From OFTM10 sp964344055 (GTDB lineage Bacteria; Actinomycetota; Acidimicrobiia; Acidimicrobiales; Aldehydirespiratoraceae), in NCBI GenBank assembly GCA_964344055.1, contig CAYFLT010000010.1:1-64000 (forward strand): a stretch of 64,000 nt of DNA, given 5' to 3'. Positions within the stretch are counted from its first letter, which is position 1. Every line of letters starts with the position of its first letter. Positions 1 through 7,859 of the stretch are shown one piece after another. The translations under genes and the position numbers were made by a program. The notes below the pieces were generated by a model that was given only the letters and a program-made list of their open reading frames with translations, did not search any database and was not told the DNA's origin.

Positions 1-501
1 ATCTATTCGACTCCACCGCCGCCCGGGCGCGATGCGCTGAGGGCGCTGGAGCAGATCAACCCGATCTTCAACCCCGACGTCATCCACGTCGGCGGCGGCA
101 ACGCCAAGCGGCTCGAGCCGGACGACTTGCCCGAGAACGTGCGCCTGTTCGTCAACGTCCAGGGCATGACCGGGGGCGTGCGACTGTGGCAGGCCGAGTC
201 CGCGCCGGGCGATTCCCCGCATGAAGAGCGCCACCCGTTCGCGGCCCAGTATCGGATGCCGGGCGGCGCGCCGATCGGCACCACCGTCGCTCCAGGCCAC
301 GACGTCCTCGGCCAGCACGTCGTGGAGCCCATCGAGGTCACCCCGGAAGGCGGCCGACAGGAAGGAGTCGACCAGGCGACGCTGCTCGTCGGGCCCCGGA
401 TCGAACCGGACCGGGCGGTCGGGACCGAGCCGTTCCTTCGCTCGATGCACGATCTGGCGACACGCCACCTCGCTGCGGTCGACGACTTCGGCGACTTCTG
501 A
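1..501 (+). CDS. ROK-family sugar kinase-like protein, 3' end only
   Basis: The gene enters from the left edge, so the N-terminus and ATP-binding part are missing. The visible start of the fragment resembles the C-terminus of ROK proteins: a helix followed by VIHVGGGNAKRL and then a Gly-Gly-Val-Arg-Leu-Trp ending typical of actinobacterial members. Family members usually stop a few residues after that Trp, near position 190. Here the frame stays open to a TGA at 499-501, through sequence that is antisense to the sigma factor gene. The natural stop may have been lost, or the two genes overlap tail to tail. Substrate cannot be judged from this fragment. Confidence 0.6.
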   Translation: MYSTPPPPGRDALRALEQINPIFNPDVIHVGGGNAKRLEPDDLPENVRLFVNVQGMTGGVRLWQAESAPGDSPHEERHPFAAQYRMPGGAPIGTTVAPGHDVLGQHVVEPIEVTPEGGRQEGVDQATLLVGPRIEPDRAVGTEPFLRSMHDLATRHLAAVDDFGDF

Positions 502-900
502 GTAGTCCGCAGAGAAGACCTCCCGGAGCAGGAAGGCCGCCCGCTCCACCGGGTCGAGGCGCTCCAGCATCGTGAGGAAGGCGAGCGACAACGATTCGGC
601 GAGCGCCGTGTGGTCCGCCGGGTCGTCGTCGGCCACCACCAACGGCTCGGGCAGCCACGGCCCGACATACGCCTCACGCCGGTGCTGTGCGGAACGCAGC
701 CGATCGATCGCGAGGCGGCTCACCACGGTGGTCAGCCACGCGCGAGGGTTCCGAACCGAAGACCGGTCGGCGCCGCTCCACCGCAGCCACGCCTCCTGCA
801 CGAGATCCTCGGCCTCGGCCACGCTCCCCAGCATCCGGTACGCCACCCCGAAGAGGTGGTGACGGTGCTGTTCGAACTCCTCGGTCACCGAGTCGATCAT
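1..900 (-). CDS. ECF41-type (SigJ-like) RNA polymerase sigma factor, C-terminus open
   Basis: Extracytoplasmic-function sigma factor directing RNA polymerase to a small regulon. From ATG at 900 the protein opens with region 2 (EAEDLVQEAWLR, then PRAWLTTVVSRLAIDRLRS), has the ECF41 linker motif WLPEP, region 4 (DYSEVAEVVDRSEVACRQIVHRAKERL), and starts a SnoaL-like C-terminal domain (DVVAWSDGG, ARHPILG). The usual NPDKL-type end is not found: after about residue 245 the frame reads through antisense of the ROK gene, with no stop before the window edge. The start overlaps the stop of the FAD oxidoreductase (ATGA), so the two are translationally coupled, which fits ECF41 genes being linked to oxidoreductases. 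The true 3' end is unknown. Confidence 0.75.
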   Translation of the reverse strand, partial: MIDSVTEEFEQHRHHLFGVAYRMLGSVAEAEDLVQEAWLRWSGADRSSVRNPRAWLTTVVSRLAIDRLRSAQHRREAYVGPWLPEPLVVADDDPADHTALAESLSLAFLTMLERLDPVERAAFLLREVFSADYSEVAEVVDRSEVACRQIVHRAKERLGPDRPVRFDPGPDEQRRLVDSFLSAAFRGDLDGLHDVLAEDVVAWSDGGADRRAARHPILGRERVALFMRGIARRGLGLPQSHAPGHALDVDEQAHVLGQVVRLEPLGVAAADVDDVGVEDRVDLLQRPQRIAPGRRWSRID

Positions 901-2178
901 CCCACCAACTCCCCGACCTGCGCCGCCGCGGCCGCCGCTGATCGACCGCTCGCCGTCGCCGCATCGGCGAGCAACCCCTCGGGCCCCACCCAGTCGCCGG
1001 CCACGAACACCCGCCGATGACCCGGCACGGAGGGACCGGGGCGCCCGGCGAGGCCGCCCCGCGCCGCCCGCGGCTGGTCGAACGCCGCGGTGAGCCGGCG
1101 CCGGAAGCCGACGTGGACCGCAGCCTCCCGCCAGCCGGGTCGAATCCGGTCGAGGAGTTCCTCACAGTCGACCCGGTCGGCCTCGGCGTCGAGTGGTTCT
1201 TCGGGATGGTGGTACCGCATGACGTGAACGAGGCTGCCGTCGGTAGGGGCGAGGGCCGCAATCGGTGCGTGGACCGAGAGATAGAGCGGACGGTCGATTC
1301 CGAGTGCGAAGGTGGGAAACGGCCCCCACGGTTCGGCGAGTCCCACGTCGAACGAGGCGACCGTGCAGGGGCGAGCCTCCGATGCCCACCGCGTGACCTC
1401 CGCCGGCGGGTACCGCAGCATCGATGCGAGACCGGCCGGGCCACCCGCAGCCACCACCACAGCGGAGGCGGTGATCTCACCATCCGTCGAGCGCACGTGG
1501 ACGTGGTCGCCGAGTTCCTCGACGGAGGCCACCTTCGTCCCGGCCCGGATCTCGACCTGGCGCTTTGGGGCGGCCATCACCAGCGAATCGACGATCGACT
1601 GCCAGCCCCCGTCGACGTAGAGCACCGGGGTGTTCACCGCGTCGCGGAGCTGGGCGAGGGCNNNNNNNNNNATCGTTGCCGTAGGTGGCGAGGCGCAGCA
1701 GCGCCAAGCCCAGCCGCCCCGCTCGCCCCTCGCCGAAGATCCGTCGCACCGCGTCCGCAACCGTCTCTTCCGCTGCGCCGTCGACGTCGAGTCGGTCGAG
1801 GCCGGCGAAGAACTTCGCGAACCTGAGCCGATCCCCGGCGATGTGTGGACTGCGCAACAGCGAGGCCGGCCCGGAGGGAAGGGGACCGACGCAGTCCGCG
1901 TCGACGCCCACTCCGGCCCGGGCGTCCGGCAGGCCGCCGGACGGCTCTACTCCGTGTTCGGTCAGGAAGTGCCACGCCGGCCCCGAACGGTAGAGCGCGT
2001 GTGCGCCCTCGTTGAGCAGGAAGCCAGCTTCGGACGACGATCGGGCCCGCCCTCCCAACGAGCGTCGCGCCTCGAGCACCATCACCCGGGCGCCGCGGTC
2101 CGCCGCCTCGATCGCCGCGACGAACCCACCCAGCCCACCGCCGACGATGAGGACATCCACTTCCGGTCGACTCGACAT
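897..2178 (-). CDS. FAD-dependent oxidoreductase, phytoene-desaturase-like, split by an assembly gap
   Basis: Starts at ATG 2178, six bases after AGGAG. The N-terminus carries a Rossmann dinucleotide motif (VLIVGGGLGGFVAAIEAA) and LGGRARS, as in phytoene desaturase/protoporphyrinogen oxidase-type FAD proteins. The C-terminus has a second FAD contact (RRVFVAGDWVGPEGLLADAA). Ten N at 1662-1671 separate two reading frames: the N-terminal part ends LRLATYGND and the C-terminal part resumes ALAQLRDAVNTPVLYVDGG. The break is therefore a gap of unknown length and not necessarily a mutation. It is the first gene of a two-gene unit with the ECF41 sigma factor. The substrate is unknown. Confidence 0.75.
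1662..1671. other. Assembly gap (10 N) inside the FAD oxidoreductase gene
   Basis: Ten N. The coding frame differs on the two sides, so the true gap is not simply ten bases. Confidence 0.95.
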
Positions 2179-2307
2179 CACCACTCCTTTGGCTTGCTCC
2201 TGCCCCCTCCGACGAGACAGCGATGCGGCCTGTGACAGGCCAACCTGCAGAAGGTTGGGGATGTGCGGGCCGGATCGAGGCGACAGCCGGCGATCGAGGG
2301 CGTGGCC

Positions 2308-2313
2308 TAGCCT
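2308..2313 (+). promoter_or_regulatory. -10 element (TAGCCT) of the M48 protease gene
   Basis: TAGCCT ends six bases before the ATG at 2320 and no Shine-Dalgarno sequence is present. This fits a leaderless transcript, a layout repeated throughout the window. Confidence 0.5.
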
Positions 2314-2319
2314 TGGCGG

Positions 2320-3327
2320 ATGGCGGCAGCACGGACCCGGTTCCCCGACATCAGCCCGACGGCGTGGGAGCACCCGGCCGATCGAGCCGCACTGCAGGCC
2401 CTGCGCCGGATCCCCGCGTTCGACCTGGTGCTGCGGAAACTCGTCGGCATGTTCGGCGAACGTTCGATCCGGCTCTCGTTCAAGGCCAACGCGGTTCGGG
2501 TCACCGAGCACCAGTACCCGTGGGTCCACGAGCGGCTGCTGCGGGTGTGCGACACGTTCGGCATCGAGACGCCGCCGGAGCTGTACATCAGCCAGACCCC
2601 GCTGGTGAATGCGGGCGCGGTCGGCCTGGACGAGCCGTTCATCGTCCTGAACTCGTCCACGCTCGAGTTGCTCGACCGCGACCAGGTCGAGTCGGTGATC
2701 GGGCACGAGGTCGGCCACATCCTCAGCGGCCATGCCGTCTACCGGACGATGCTGTTCATCCTGCTGCGGTTTGCGCTCACCCGCTACCCACTCGCCGGCG
2801 TGGCGGTGCGGCCGGTGCTCTACGGGTTGCTCGAGTGGAGCCGGAAGGCCGAGCTCTCCTGCGATCGGGCCGGCCTGCTCGCCACCCAGGACCCGGACGT
2901 GGTCATGAGTGCGCTCATGCGGATCGCCGGCGGGTCCCGGGGCGAGGAACTCGACCTCGACGAGTTCATCGCCCAGTCCGACGAATACCGCGGCGACGAC
3001 GAGTCGGGCGGGAGCATCCTCGACGGGATCTACAAGATGTTGTCCGCCCTCGGCACGACCCACCCGTTCGCGGTGGTGCGGGTGGCCGAACTCCGCGACT
3101 GGATCGACAGTGGCGAGTACGACCGGATCCTCGCGGGCCAGTACCGCACGGCCGAAGACGACGCCGAGACGCCCTACGTCGAGGACGTCGGTGACGCAGC
3201 CGCCGGCTACAGCGCCGCGGCGAGACGGATCTACGACCGCGTCGGCGAACAGGTCGGTGCGGTGACGTCACGGATCGCCGGCGGTTGGCGCGACGAGGCC
3301 GACCGGGAGTCGACCGACGAAGAGTGA
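2320..3327 (+). CDS. M48-family zinc metalloprotease
   Basis: Zinc endopeptidase of the HtpX/Ste24-like M48 family, 335 residues. The zinc motif HEVGH lies at residues 129-133, followed by SGHAVY, and a third-ligand candidate Glu178 sits in RKAELSCDRAG. A hydrophobic stretch after the zinc motif (TMLFILLRFALTRYPLAGVAV) could anchor it in the membrane. The C-terminal 60 residues are charged and low in complexity. The ATG follows a TAGCCT element with a six-base spacer. Many actinobacterial M48 proteins act in protein quality control, but nothing here identifies the substrate. Confidence 0.8.
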   Translation: MAAARTRFPDISPTAWEHPADRAALQALRRIPAFDLVLRKLVGMFGERSIRLSFKANAVRVTEHQYPWVHERLLRVCDTFGIETPPELYISQTPLVNAGAVGLDEPFIVLNSSTLELLDRDQVESVIGHEVGHILSGHAVYRTMLFILLRFALTRYPLAGVAVRPVLYGLLEWSRKAELSCDRAGLLATQDPDVVMSALMRIAGGSRGEELDLDEFIAQSDEYRGDDESGGSILDGIYKMLSALGTTHPFAVVRVAELRDWIDSGEYDRILAGQYRTAEDDAETPYVEDVGDAAAGYSAAARRIYDRVGEQVGAVTSRIAGGWRDEADRESTDEE

Positions 3328-3360
3328 GCGGCCCTCGCGCCACCGACTAGGTTGCGGCGC

Positions 3361-4554
3361 ATGGCTGTCACCGACACCCCCACCCCTTCGGGCGGCTCCT
3401 CGGGTACCGGCCCGGGCAAGGGCAAGCCGCGCTGGTCGTACCAGTGGAAGGAACTCCACGAGGAGGTCATCACCAGTGGACTCTGTACGGGGTGCGCGGG
3501 CTGTGTGATCAGCTGCCCTCACGACGTGATCGGTTACGAGCACGAACCCGGCGCCTATCGCCCATTCCACCTCGAGGACGAACTCGGCGCCGACGACTGC
3601 GTCCACGGCCAGAAGGGATGCACGTCGTGCACCCGGGCGTGTCCCCGGTTCCGGATGTGGGAACCCGAGGCCGACATGCACCTGCACGGGCGGGAACGAG
3701 AGGCCGACGAGGTGGCCGGGATGTACTCCGACATCCTGCTCACCCGGGCCAGCGACGACTTCGTCTACGAGACCGGACAGGACGGCGGTCTGGTGTCGGC
3801 GATCCTCATCTGGTGCCTCGAGAACGACATCGTCGACGGCGCCCTCACCAGCGGAGTGGAGACCCTTCCGAACGGTGAGCCGGGATGGAAGGCATTCCCG
3901 ATAGTGGCCACCAACCGGGACGAAGTCCTTCGGGGCGCGGGGAGCCGCTACACGTACTCGGCCAACACCATGGCGTTCGACGAGGCCAAGGAGAAGGGCC
4001 TCGACCGGCTCGCTCTGGTCGGCATGAGCTGCCAGACCTCGGTGGCGCCGGTGATGTGGCATCGCAAGATCGGCAAGGTCTCCAAGCCGTTCAAGCTCAA
4101 CATCGGGCTCTTGTGTTCCAAGTCGTTCGACGACGCGCTCTTCGACGAGCTGTTCGAGGTCAAGTACGGCCTGCAGCGCGAGAACATCGCCAAGATGAAC
4201 ATCAAAGGCGTGTTCCAGATCTGGACCAAGGACGGCGGCTACCACGAGATCAACCTCAAGGAATGTCACGCCTGGACCCGCGAGGGCTGCAACCACTGCC
4301 CCGACTTCGCGGCAGAGCATGCCGACATCTCGACCGGGGGGATCGGCAACGAGACCGACTGGACGCTGACCATCGTGCGCACGGAGCTGGGTCGAGCGGT
4401 GATCGATGCGATGGTGCGAGACGGAGCCATCGAGACCCGACCCGGCGATGACGACCCGGGCGCCATCGCGCTGATGCACCGCCTGGCCGCCAACAGCCGC
4501 AAGCGCTGGCCCCAGTGGGCGGCGGCGCCGGTGCGGGTGGGAATAGATCAGTAG
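3361..4554 (+). CDS. Coenzyme F420 hydrogenase/dehydrogenase beta-subunit (FrhB) family protein
   Basis: Iron-sulfur flavoprotein of the FrhB family, which moves electrons between Fe-S clusters, FAD and F420 or another acceptor. Two cluster motifs are visible: C42-x2-C45-x2-C48-x3-C52-P, and C80 with C87-x2-C90-x3-C94-P. They are followed by the FrhB core (TGQDGGLVSAIL, GMSCQTS, NIGLLCSKSFDDALFDEL) and a C-terminal Cys pair (REGCNHCPD). The start chosen is ATG 3361, seven bases after TAGGTT (3348-3353); a TTG at 3352 would lie inside that element. The probable selenoprotein gene follows 20 bases later on the same strand, suggesting a redox pair. The electron partner is unknown. Confidence 0.75.
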   Translation: MAVTDTPTPSGGSSGTGPGKGKPRWSYQWKELHEEVITSGLCTGCAGCVISCPHDVIGYEHEPGAYRPFHLEDELGADDCVHGQKGCTSCTRACPRFRMWEPEADMHLHGREREADEVAGMYSDILLTRASDDFVYETGQDGGLVSAILIWCLENDIVDGALTSGVETLPNGEPGWKAFPIVATNRDEVLRGAGSRYTYSANTMAFDEAKEKGLDRLALVGMSCQTSVAPVMWHRKIGKVSKPFKLNIGLLCSKSFDDALFDELFEVKYGLQRENIAKMNIKGVFQIWTKDGGYHEINLKECHAWTREGCNHCPDFAAEHADISTGGIGNETDWTLTIVRTELGRAVIDAMVRDGAIETRPGDDDPGAIALMHRLAANSRKRWPQWAAAPVRVGIDQ

Positions 4555-4574
4555 TTCACGAGTTGAGGATCGGC

Positions 4575-5189
4575 ATGGACCTTGAGTTTTGGGTAGACCC
4601 CATTTGACCGTGGTGCTGGGTGACGGCCCGTTGGGTCGTCGACGAAGTGCAGCCTGCCCGTGATCTGAACATCACATGGCAGCCCATCAGCCTGCTGTTC
4701 AAGAACGAACCGCCCGAGGATTCGCCGTACTACGCGGCATCGGCGTTCACCCACAAGCTGTTGCGGGTGATGGAATCGGTCCGCAAGGCCGACGGCGACG
4801 ATGCCGTCTTCGATCTGTACTGGCAGTACGGCCGGATGATCCACCACGACCAGAACCGCGACTTCAGCGCCGCCGAGGCGCTCGAGGCGATCGGGTACGA
4901 CACCGACCATGCCGACGCGTTCGATGACGAGTCGTGGGACGACGAGATCCGCAAGCGAATGGACATCGGTCTGGCACTCTGTGGCGACGACGTGGGGACA
5001 CCGATCATCGCCTTCGACGATCGCAAGGGCGTCCGGCAGGGCTATTTCGGGCCGGTGATCACCCGGGTGCCACCCACCGAGGACTCGCTGGCGATGTGGG
5101 ACGCGCTTCAGGCGATGATGAACGTCGAGGGGTTCTGGGAGCTCAAGCGGACCCGTACCGAGCGGCCCGAGTTCGGCGACCGTCCGTAA
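4575..5189 (+). CDS. Mycothiol-dependent nitroreductase (Rv2466c family), probable selenoprotein with in-frame UGA
   Basis: DsbA-fold thioredoxin-like oxidoreductase of the Rv2466c family, which uses mycothiol for reduction. From ATG 4575 (GAGG upstream) the frame reads MDLEFWVDPI, then TGA at 4605-4607, then PWCWVTARWVV and stays open to 5189. The homologous site in Rv2466c is DPLCPWCW, so the UGA sits exactly at the nucleophilic Cys (residue 11) of CPWC; Cys14 is kept. The C-terminus matches the family (GEDVGTP-like GDDVGTPIIAF, FFGPV-like YFGPVITR, FWELKRTRTE). A SECIS-like hairpin follows the UGA. The total is 204 residues, a normal length. Ordinary gene callers would start at GTG 4620 and lose the active site. 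The alternative is a nonsense mutation, but the intact downstream frame and the hairpin argue against it. Confidence 0.8.
4605..4641 (+). promoter_or_regulatory. UGA (Sec) codon with candidate bacterial SECIS hairpin
   Basis: The UGA at 4605-4607 is followed by C. A stem pairs 4621-4629 (UGACGGCCC) with 4633-4641 (GGGUCGUCG): nine pairs including two G-U, closed by a GUU loop at 4630-4632. The loop begins 22 bases after the UGA and its first base is G. Both features match known bacterial SECIS elements, which need a short apical loop starting with G or GU about 16-37 bases downstream. Confidence 0.65.
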
Positions 5190-5260
5190 CCGCACCGGGC
5201 CCGTAGCCCTAGGGGAACGAGTTCGGTCACGAACCCTCCCCTCCCCCCGTCTCCGCAACC

Positions 5261-5313
5261 CTCGACCAATGGTCGACGGTTGCGATCGACCAACCCTCGA
5301 TCAATGGTCGAGG
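5261..5313. repeat. Two palindromic repeats between convergent genes
   Basis: TCGACCAATGGTCGA (5262-5276) is a 7+1+7 perfect palindrome. CCTCGATCAATGGTCGAGG (5295-5313) is a near copy with one mismatch in the shared 16 bases. They lie between the nitroreductase gene and the convergent merR gene. A paired transcription-stop structure or a regulator site are both possible; no T-run follows either one. Confidence 0.5.
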
Positions 5314-5336
5314 TGATCGCGGTTTCGCTTGTGTTT

Positions 5337-6020
5337 TCAGCCGAGATCAGCTTCGAGTTCGTCGCGAAAGACCGCAACGGCGAGCTCCAGCAGCGCCTGC
5401 CGCCGACGTTCCCGGTCAGCGGGTTCAACGGTGTCCAGGACCGCGGCGAGGCGTGAGCCGGTTTCTCGTGCCGCAGCCAGCAGCCGTTCGCACTCACCCA
5501 GGATCGTGGAGGTGTCGACGCCATGGCGGGCCACCTCCCCCGCCGACTCGACGAGGGCGGGGATACGCACCCGGAATCCGCCTTCCTCTCGAACGAGCAA
5601 CCCCAACTCCTCGGCTTGGCGGAGGTGTTCGGGCCGGAAGTCCATGTCGTCGATCCGGTCGGCCAGACCCAGCAGCGACACCCGCTCCGAAGGCCGCCGG
5701 AGGCCCGGGGCAACCTCGTAGAGGCCGACGAGGCGTTCGACTGAGTGCCCGCGGGTCCAGGCGTCGAGCAACCGGGCGATCCCGGCCAGCGAGAAACCCT
5801 GGGCCTGGAGATGCGCGATCAGGCGCAGGTGGGCCCGATGGGCGATGCCGTAGTAGCCGACCCGACCTCGACGTTCCGGCGGCGGGAGCAATCCCCTGTT
5901 CTGATAGAGACGAATCGTCGAGGCCGGGAGTCCGACCTCGTGCGCGAGCTCGTCGATGGTGACGGGTTCGGGCTCCGCGATCTCGGCGAGCTCCGAGACC
6001 GGTTCCGGGCGGTCGGCCAT
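5337..6020 (-). CDS. MerR-family transcriptional regulator
   Basis: DNA-binding regulator of 227 residues. The winged-helix MerR domain is near residues 18-85: TIDELAHEVGLPASTIRLYQNRGLLPPPERRGRVGYY-type sequence with AHLRLIAHLQAQGFSLAGIARLL. The C-terminal 130 residues have no metal-binding Cys cluster and look like an unidentified effector-binding or helical domain. ATG 6020 is preceded by GGAG. A palindrome AGCAAA-CAC-TTTGCT (6035-6049) upstream is a likely autoregulatory site. The aminotransferase gene that follows upstream is on the same strand and may be regulated too. Confidence 0.85.
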   Translation of the reverse strand: MADRPEPVSELAEIAEPEPVTIDELAHEVGLPASTIRLYQNRGLLPPPERRGRVGYYGIAHRAHLRLIAHLQAQGFSLAGIARLLDAWTRGHSVERLVGLYEVAPGLRRPSERVSLLGLADRIDDMDFRPEHLRQAEELGLLVREEGGFRVRIPALVESAGEVARHGVDTSTILGECERLLAAARETGSRLAAVLDTVEPADRERRRQALLELAVAVFRDELEADLG

Positions 6021-6034
6021 AGCTCCAGTATGCC

Positions 6035-6049
6035 AGCAAACACTTTGCT
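6035..6049. promoter_or_regulatory. Candidate MerR operator palindrome
   Basis: AGCAAACACTTTGCT has perfect six-base arms around a three-base centre, in the upstream region of the merR start at 6020. It lies in locally AT-richer DNA, as expected of a promoter. Confidence 0.45.
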
Positions 6050-6093
6050 AATGAATACTCACACAATGATCGTTCACACCAACCGAGCCTGAT

Positions 6094-7332
6094 TCAGACG
6101 ACGGCGGCGAGGACCTCGAGCGCCCGATCGACCTCGGCCGGCGAGTTGTAGTGCACGAGCGACAGCCGAACGACACCGTCGTCGGGGTCGAGTCCGAGGG
6201 CGGAAACGAGCCGGTGGGCATAGAAGTGGCCGTGCCCGCACGACACCCTGGCGTCGATGAGCGCCCGATAGATCTCGGCGCTCGAAGCACGCTCGGTATG
6301 GAATGCAATCGTCGGCGCCCGCACCCGGTGATCGCTCGATGGTGCGCCGACGAGATTGACGCCGTCCCGGTCGGCGAGGAAGGAGACCAGCGGCGCCATC
6401 AGCTCCTCCTCGTGGTCTGCGAAGAGCCCGAACACCTCGCGAGCCCGCTCGAGGCCGGACCCGGGATCGCGGTCGAAGTGCTTGTGATGGATCGCGTCGT
6501 AGTAGTCGACGATCCCCGCCGCGGCACCGATCACCGCGTGATCGGGGCCGGCCGGGGTCACCCTCGTCGACAGGATCGGCTCGTTGAAGTAGTGGCCCTG
6601 GTGCGCCAGCTGCTCCAACAGGCCTGCGCGGGTGTACATCATCCCGATGTGGGGCCCGTAGGTCTTGTAGGCGCTGTAGAGGTAGACGTCGCAGTCGAGT
6701 TCCACCACGTCCGGGAGCGCATGGGGGGCGTAGGAGACGCCGTCCACGACGACGTGTCCACCGACCGCATGGATCCGCTCCGCCAACCGCCGAATGGGGT
6801 TGACGGTCGCTGCGACGTTCGAGGCGTGGGTCACGGCGAGAAGCCTCGTCCGGTCGTTGATCAGGGCTTCGCAGTCAGCCGGGTCGAGGAGCCCGGTGAC
6901 CGGATCGACCTGCCACTCCCGAACGACGATTCCGGTGTCGGCGAGTCGCCGCCACACACCCGAATTCGCCTCGTGGTCCTGGTTGGTCACGATGACCTCG
7001 TCGCCGGCACCCCACAACGGGCGGAACGCCTGCGCGAGCACGTAGGTGTTCTGGCTGGTGGACGGCCCGAAGTGGATCTCATCGGAACCGGCGTTGAAGA
7101 GCTCGGCCATGACCGACCGGCTCCGATCCATCGCCTCGGTCGCCGCCACCGACGGTCCGAAGCCCCATCCCGGCTGACACTTGGCCTGAGAGAAGAGCGC
7201 CACGAGGAGGTCGACGACCTGGCGGGGGCAGTAGCTGCCGCCCGCATTCTCCAGATGGGCCCAGTCGGCCGCCGGTGGGTCGACGAGCGAAGGGAACTGG
7301 GCACGGACGAACTCGAGATCGAGGGTGGTCAT
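6094..7332 (-). CDS. Class V aminotransferase / cysteine desulfurase-like PLP enzyme
   Basis: Fold-type I PLP enzyme of 412 residues. It starts LDLEFVRAQFPSL, has the HLENAGGSYCP cofactor loop, THASNVAATV, VVVDGVSYAPH and the PLP-lysine region LYSAYKTYGPH, and ends with a desulfurase-like domain (SCGHGHFYAHRL). ATG 7332 is chosen because AGGAG sits six bases upstream and family homology begins there. The same frame is also open further upstream into the PPOX gene, so automatic calling may fuse the two. The lack of a clear catalytic Cys loop leaves lyase, desulfurase-like or aminotransferase activity undecided. Confidence 0.75.
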   Translation of the reverse strand: MTTLDLEFVRAQFPSLVDPPAADWAHLENAGGSYCPRQVVDLLVALFSQAKCQPGWGFGPSVAATEAMDRSRSVMAELFNAGSDEIHFGPSTSQNTYVLAQAFRPLWGAGDEVIVTNQDHEANSGVWRRLADTGIVVREWQVDPVTGLLDPADCEALINDRTRLLAVTHASNVAATVNPIRRLAERIHAVGGHVVVDGVSYAPHALPDVVELDCDVYLYSAYKTYGPHIGMMYTRAGLLEQLAHQGHYFNEPILSTRVTPAGPDHAVIGAAAGIVDYYDAIHHKHFDRDPGSGLERAREVFGLFADHEEELMAPLVSFLADRDGVNLVGAPSSDHRVRAPTIAFHTERASSAEIYRALIDARVSCGHGHFYAHRLVSALGLDPDDGVVRLSLVHYNSPAEVDRALEVLAAVV

Positions 7333-7334
7333 GC

Positions 7335-7848
7335 TCACTCCTGGAAGTCGGATGGGGAGGAAGAGCCGGGCAGCACGTCGGTGAAGAACGGGAGCGACTT
7401 CCACTCCGCCTCCTCCGGTTCGCGCCCCGCGGAAACTCTCGACGATCTCGCCGTCGGTGTGTACGACCGCCGTGCCCTGGACGCGGTATCGGTTGGGGCT
7501 GGCGCCGAACTCGACGAACAGGAGCGACACCTGCGGGTGTCCGAGGATGTTCCCGAGGCTCCGGAACTGTCCGTTTCCGTCGTAGCTCGGGAACAGGATG
7601 GTGTGCTCGTCGGGCGTGCGGATGAAGCCGGGCTCTCCACCCTTGTAGGAGACGTCGGGAAAGCCGTCGGCACCCACTGTGGCCAGGAAGAAGAGGGACT
7701 GGCGGGCGATCAGGGCCCGGAGGTTCTCGTCGAGGCGGTCGTTCAGGGTGACGTCGACCAGGCGGTCCGCCAACCGGCGACTGTCGTAGCGCTCCTGCAG
7801 TTCACGCGAACCAGGCCCGTAGAACCGGTCCCGGGACTCCTCGCTCAC
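7335..7848 (-). CDS. Pyridoxamine 5'-phosphate oxidase (PPOX)-family flavin protein with a probable frameshift
   Basis: Split-barrel FMN-binding family: FFLATVGADGFPDVSYKGGEPGF, LFPSYDGNGQFRSLGNI and VSLLFVEF are typical. From GTG 7848 the frame is good until about residue 140 (GEIVESFRGA). Beyond the G-run at 7425-7428 the original frame turns Gly/Arg-rich and runs into the aminotransferase. The -1/+1 frame instead gives REPEEAEWKSLPFFTDVLPG and stops at 7335, two bases before the aminotransferase ATG. Third-position GC favours this second frame. A one-base indel there (sequencing or real) is likely; the alternative is a true PPOX-aminotransferase fusion of 584 residues. Confidence 0.6.
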
Positions 7849-7859
7849 ACTGCTTCAGC

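Noticed and set aside
4620..5189. Nitroreductase gene starting at GTG 4620
   Set aside because: This start omits the first beta strand and the whole active site, has no ribosome site, and lies inside the SECIS-like stem.
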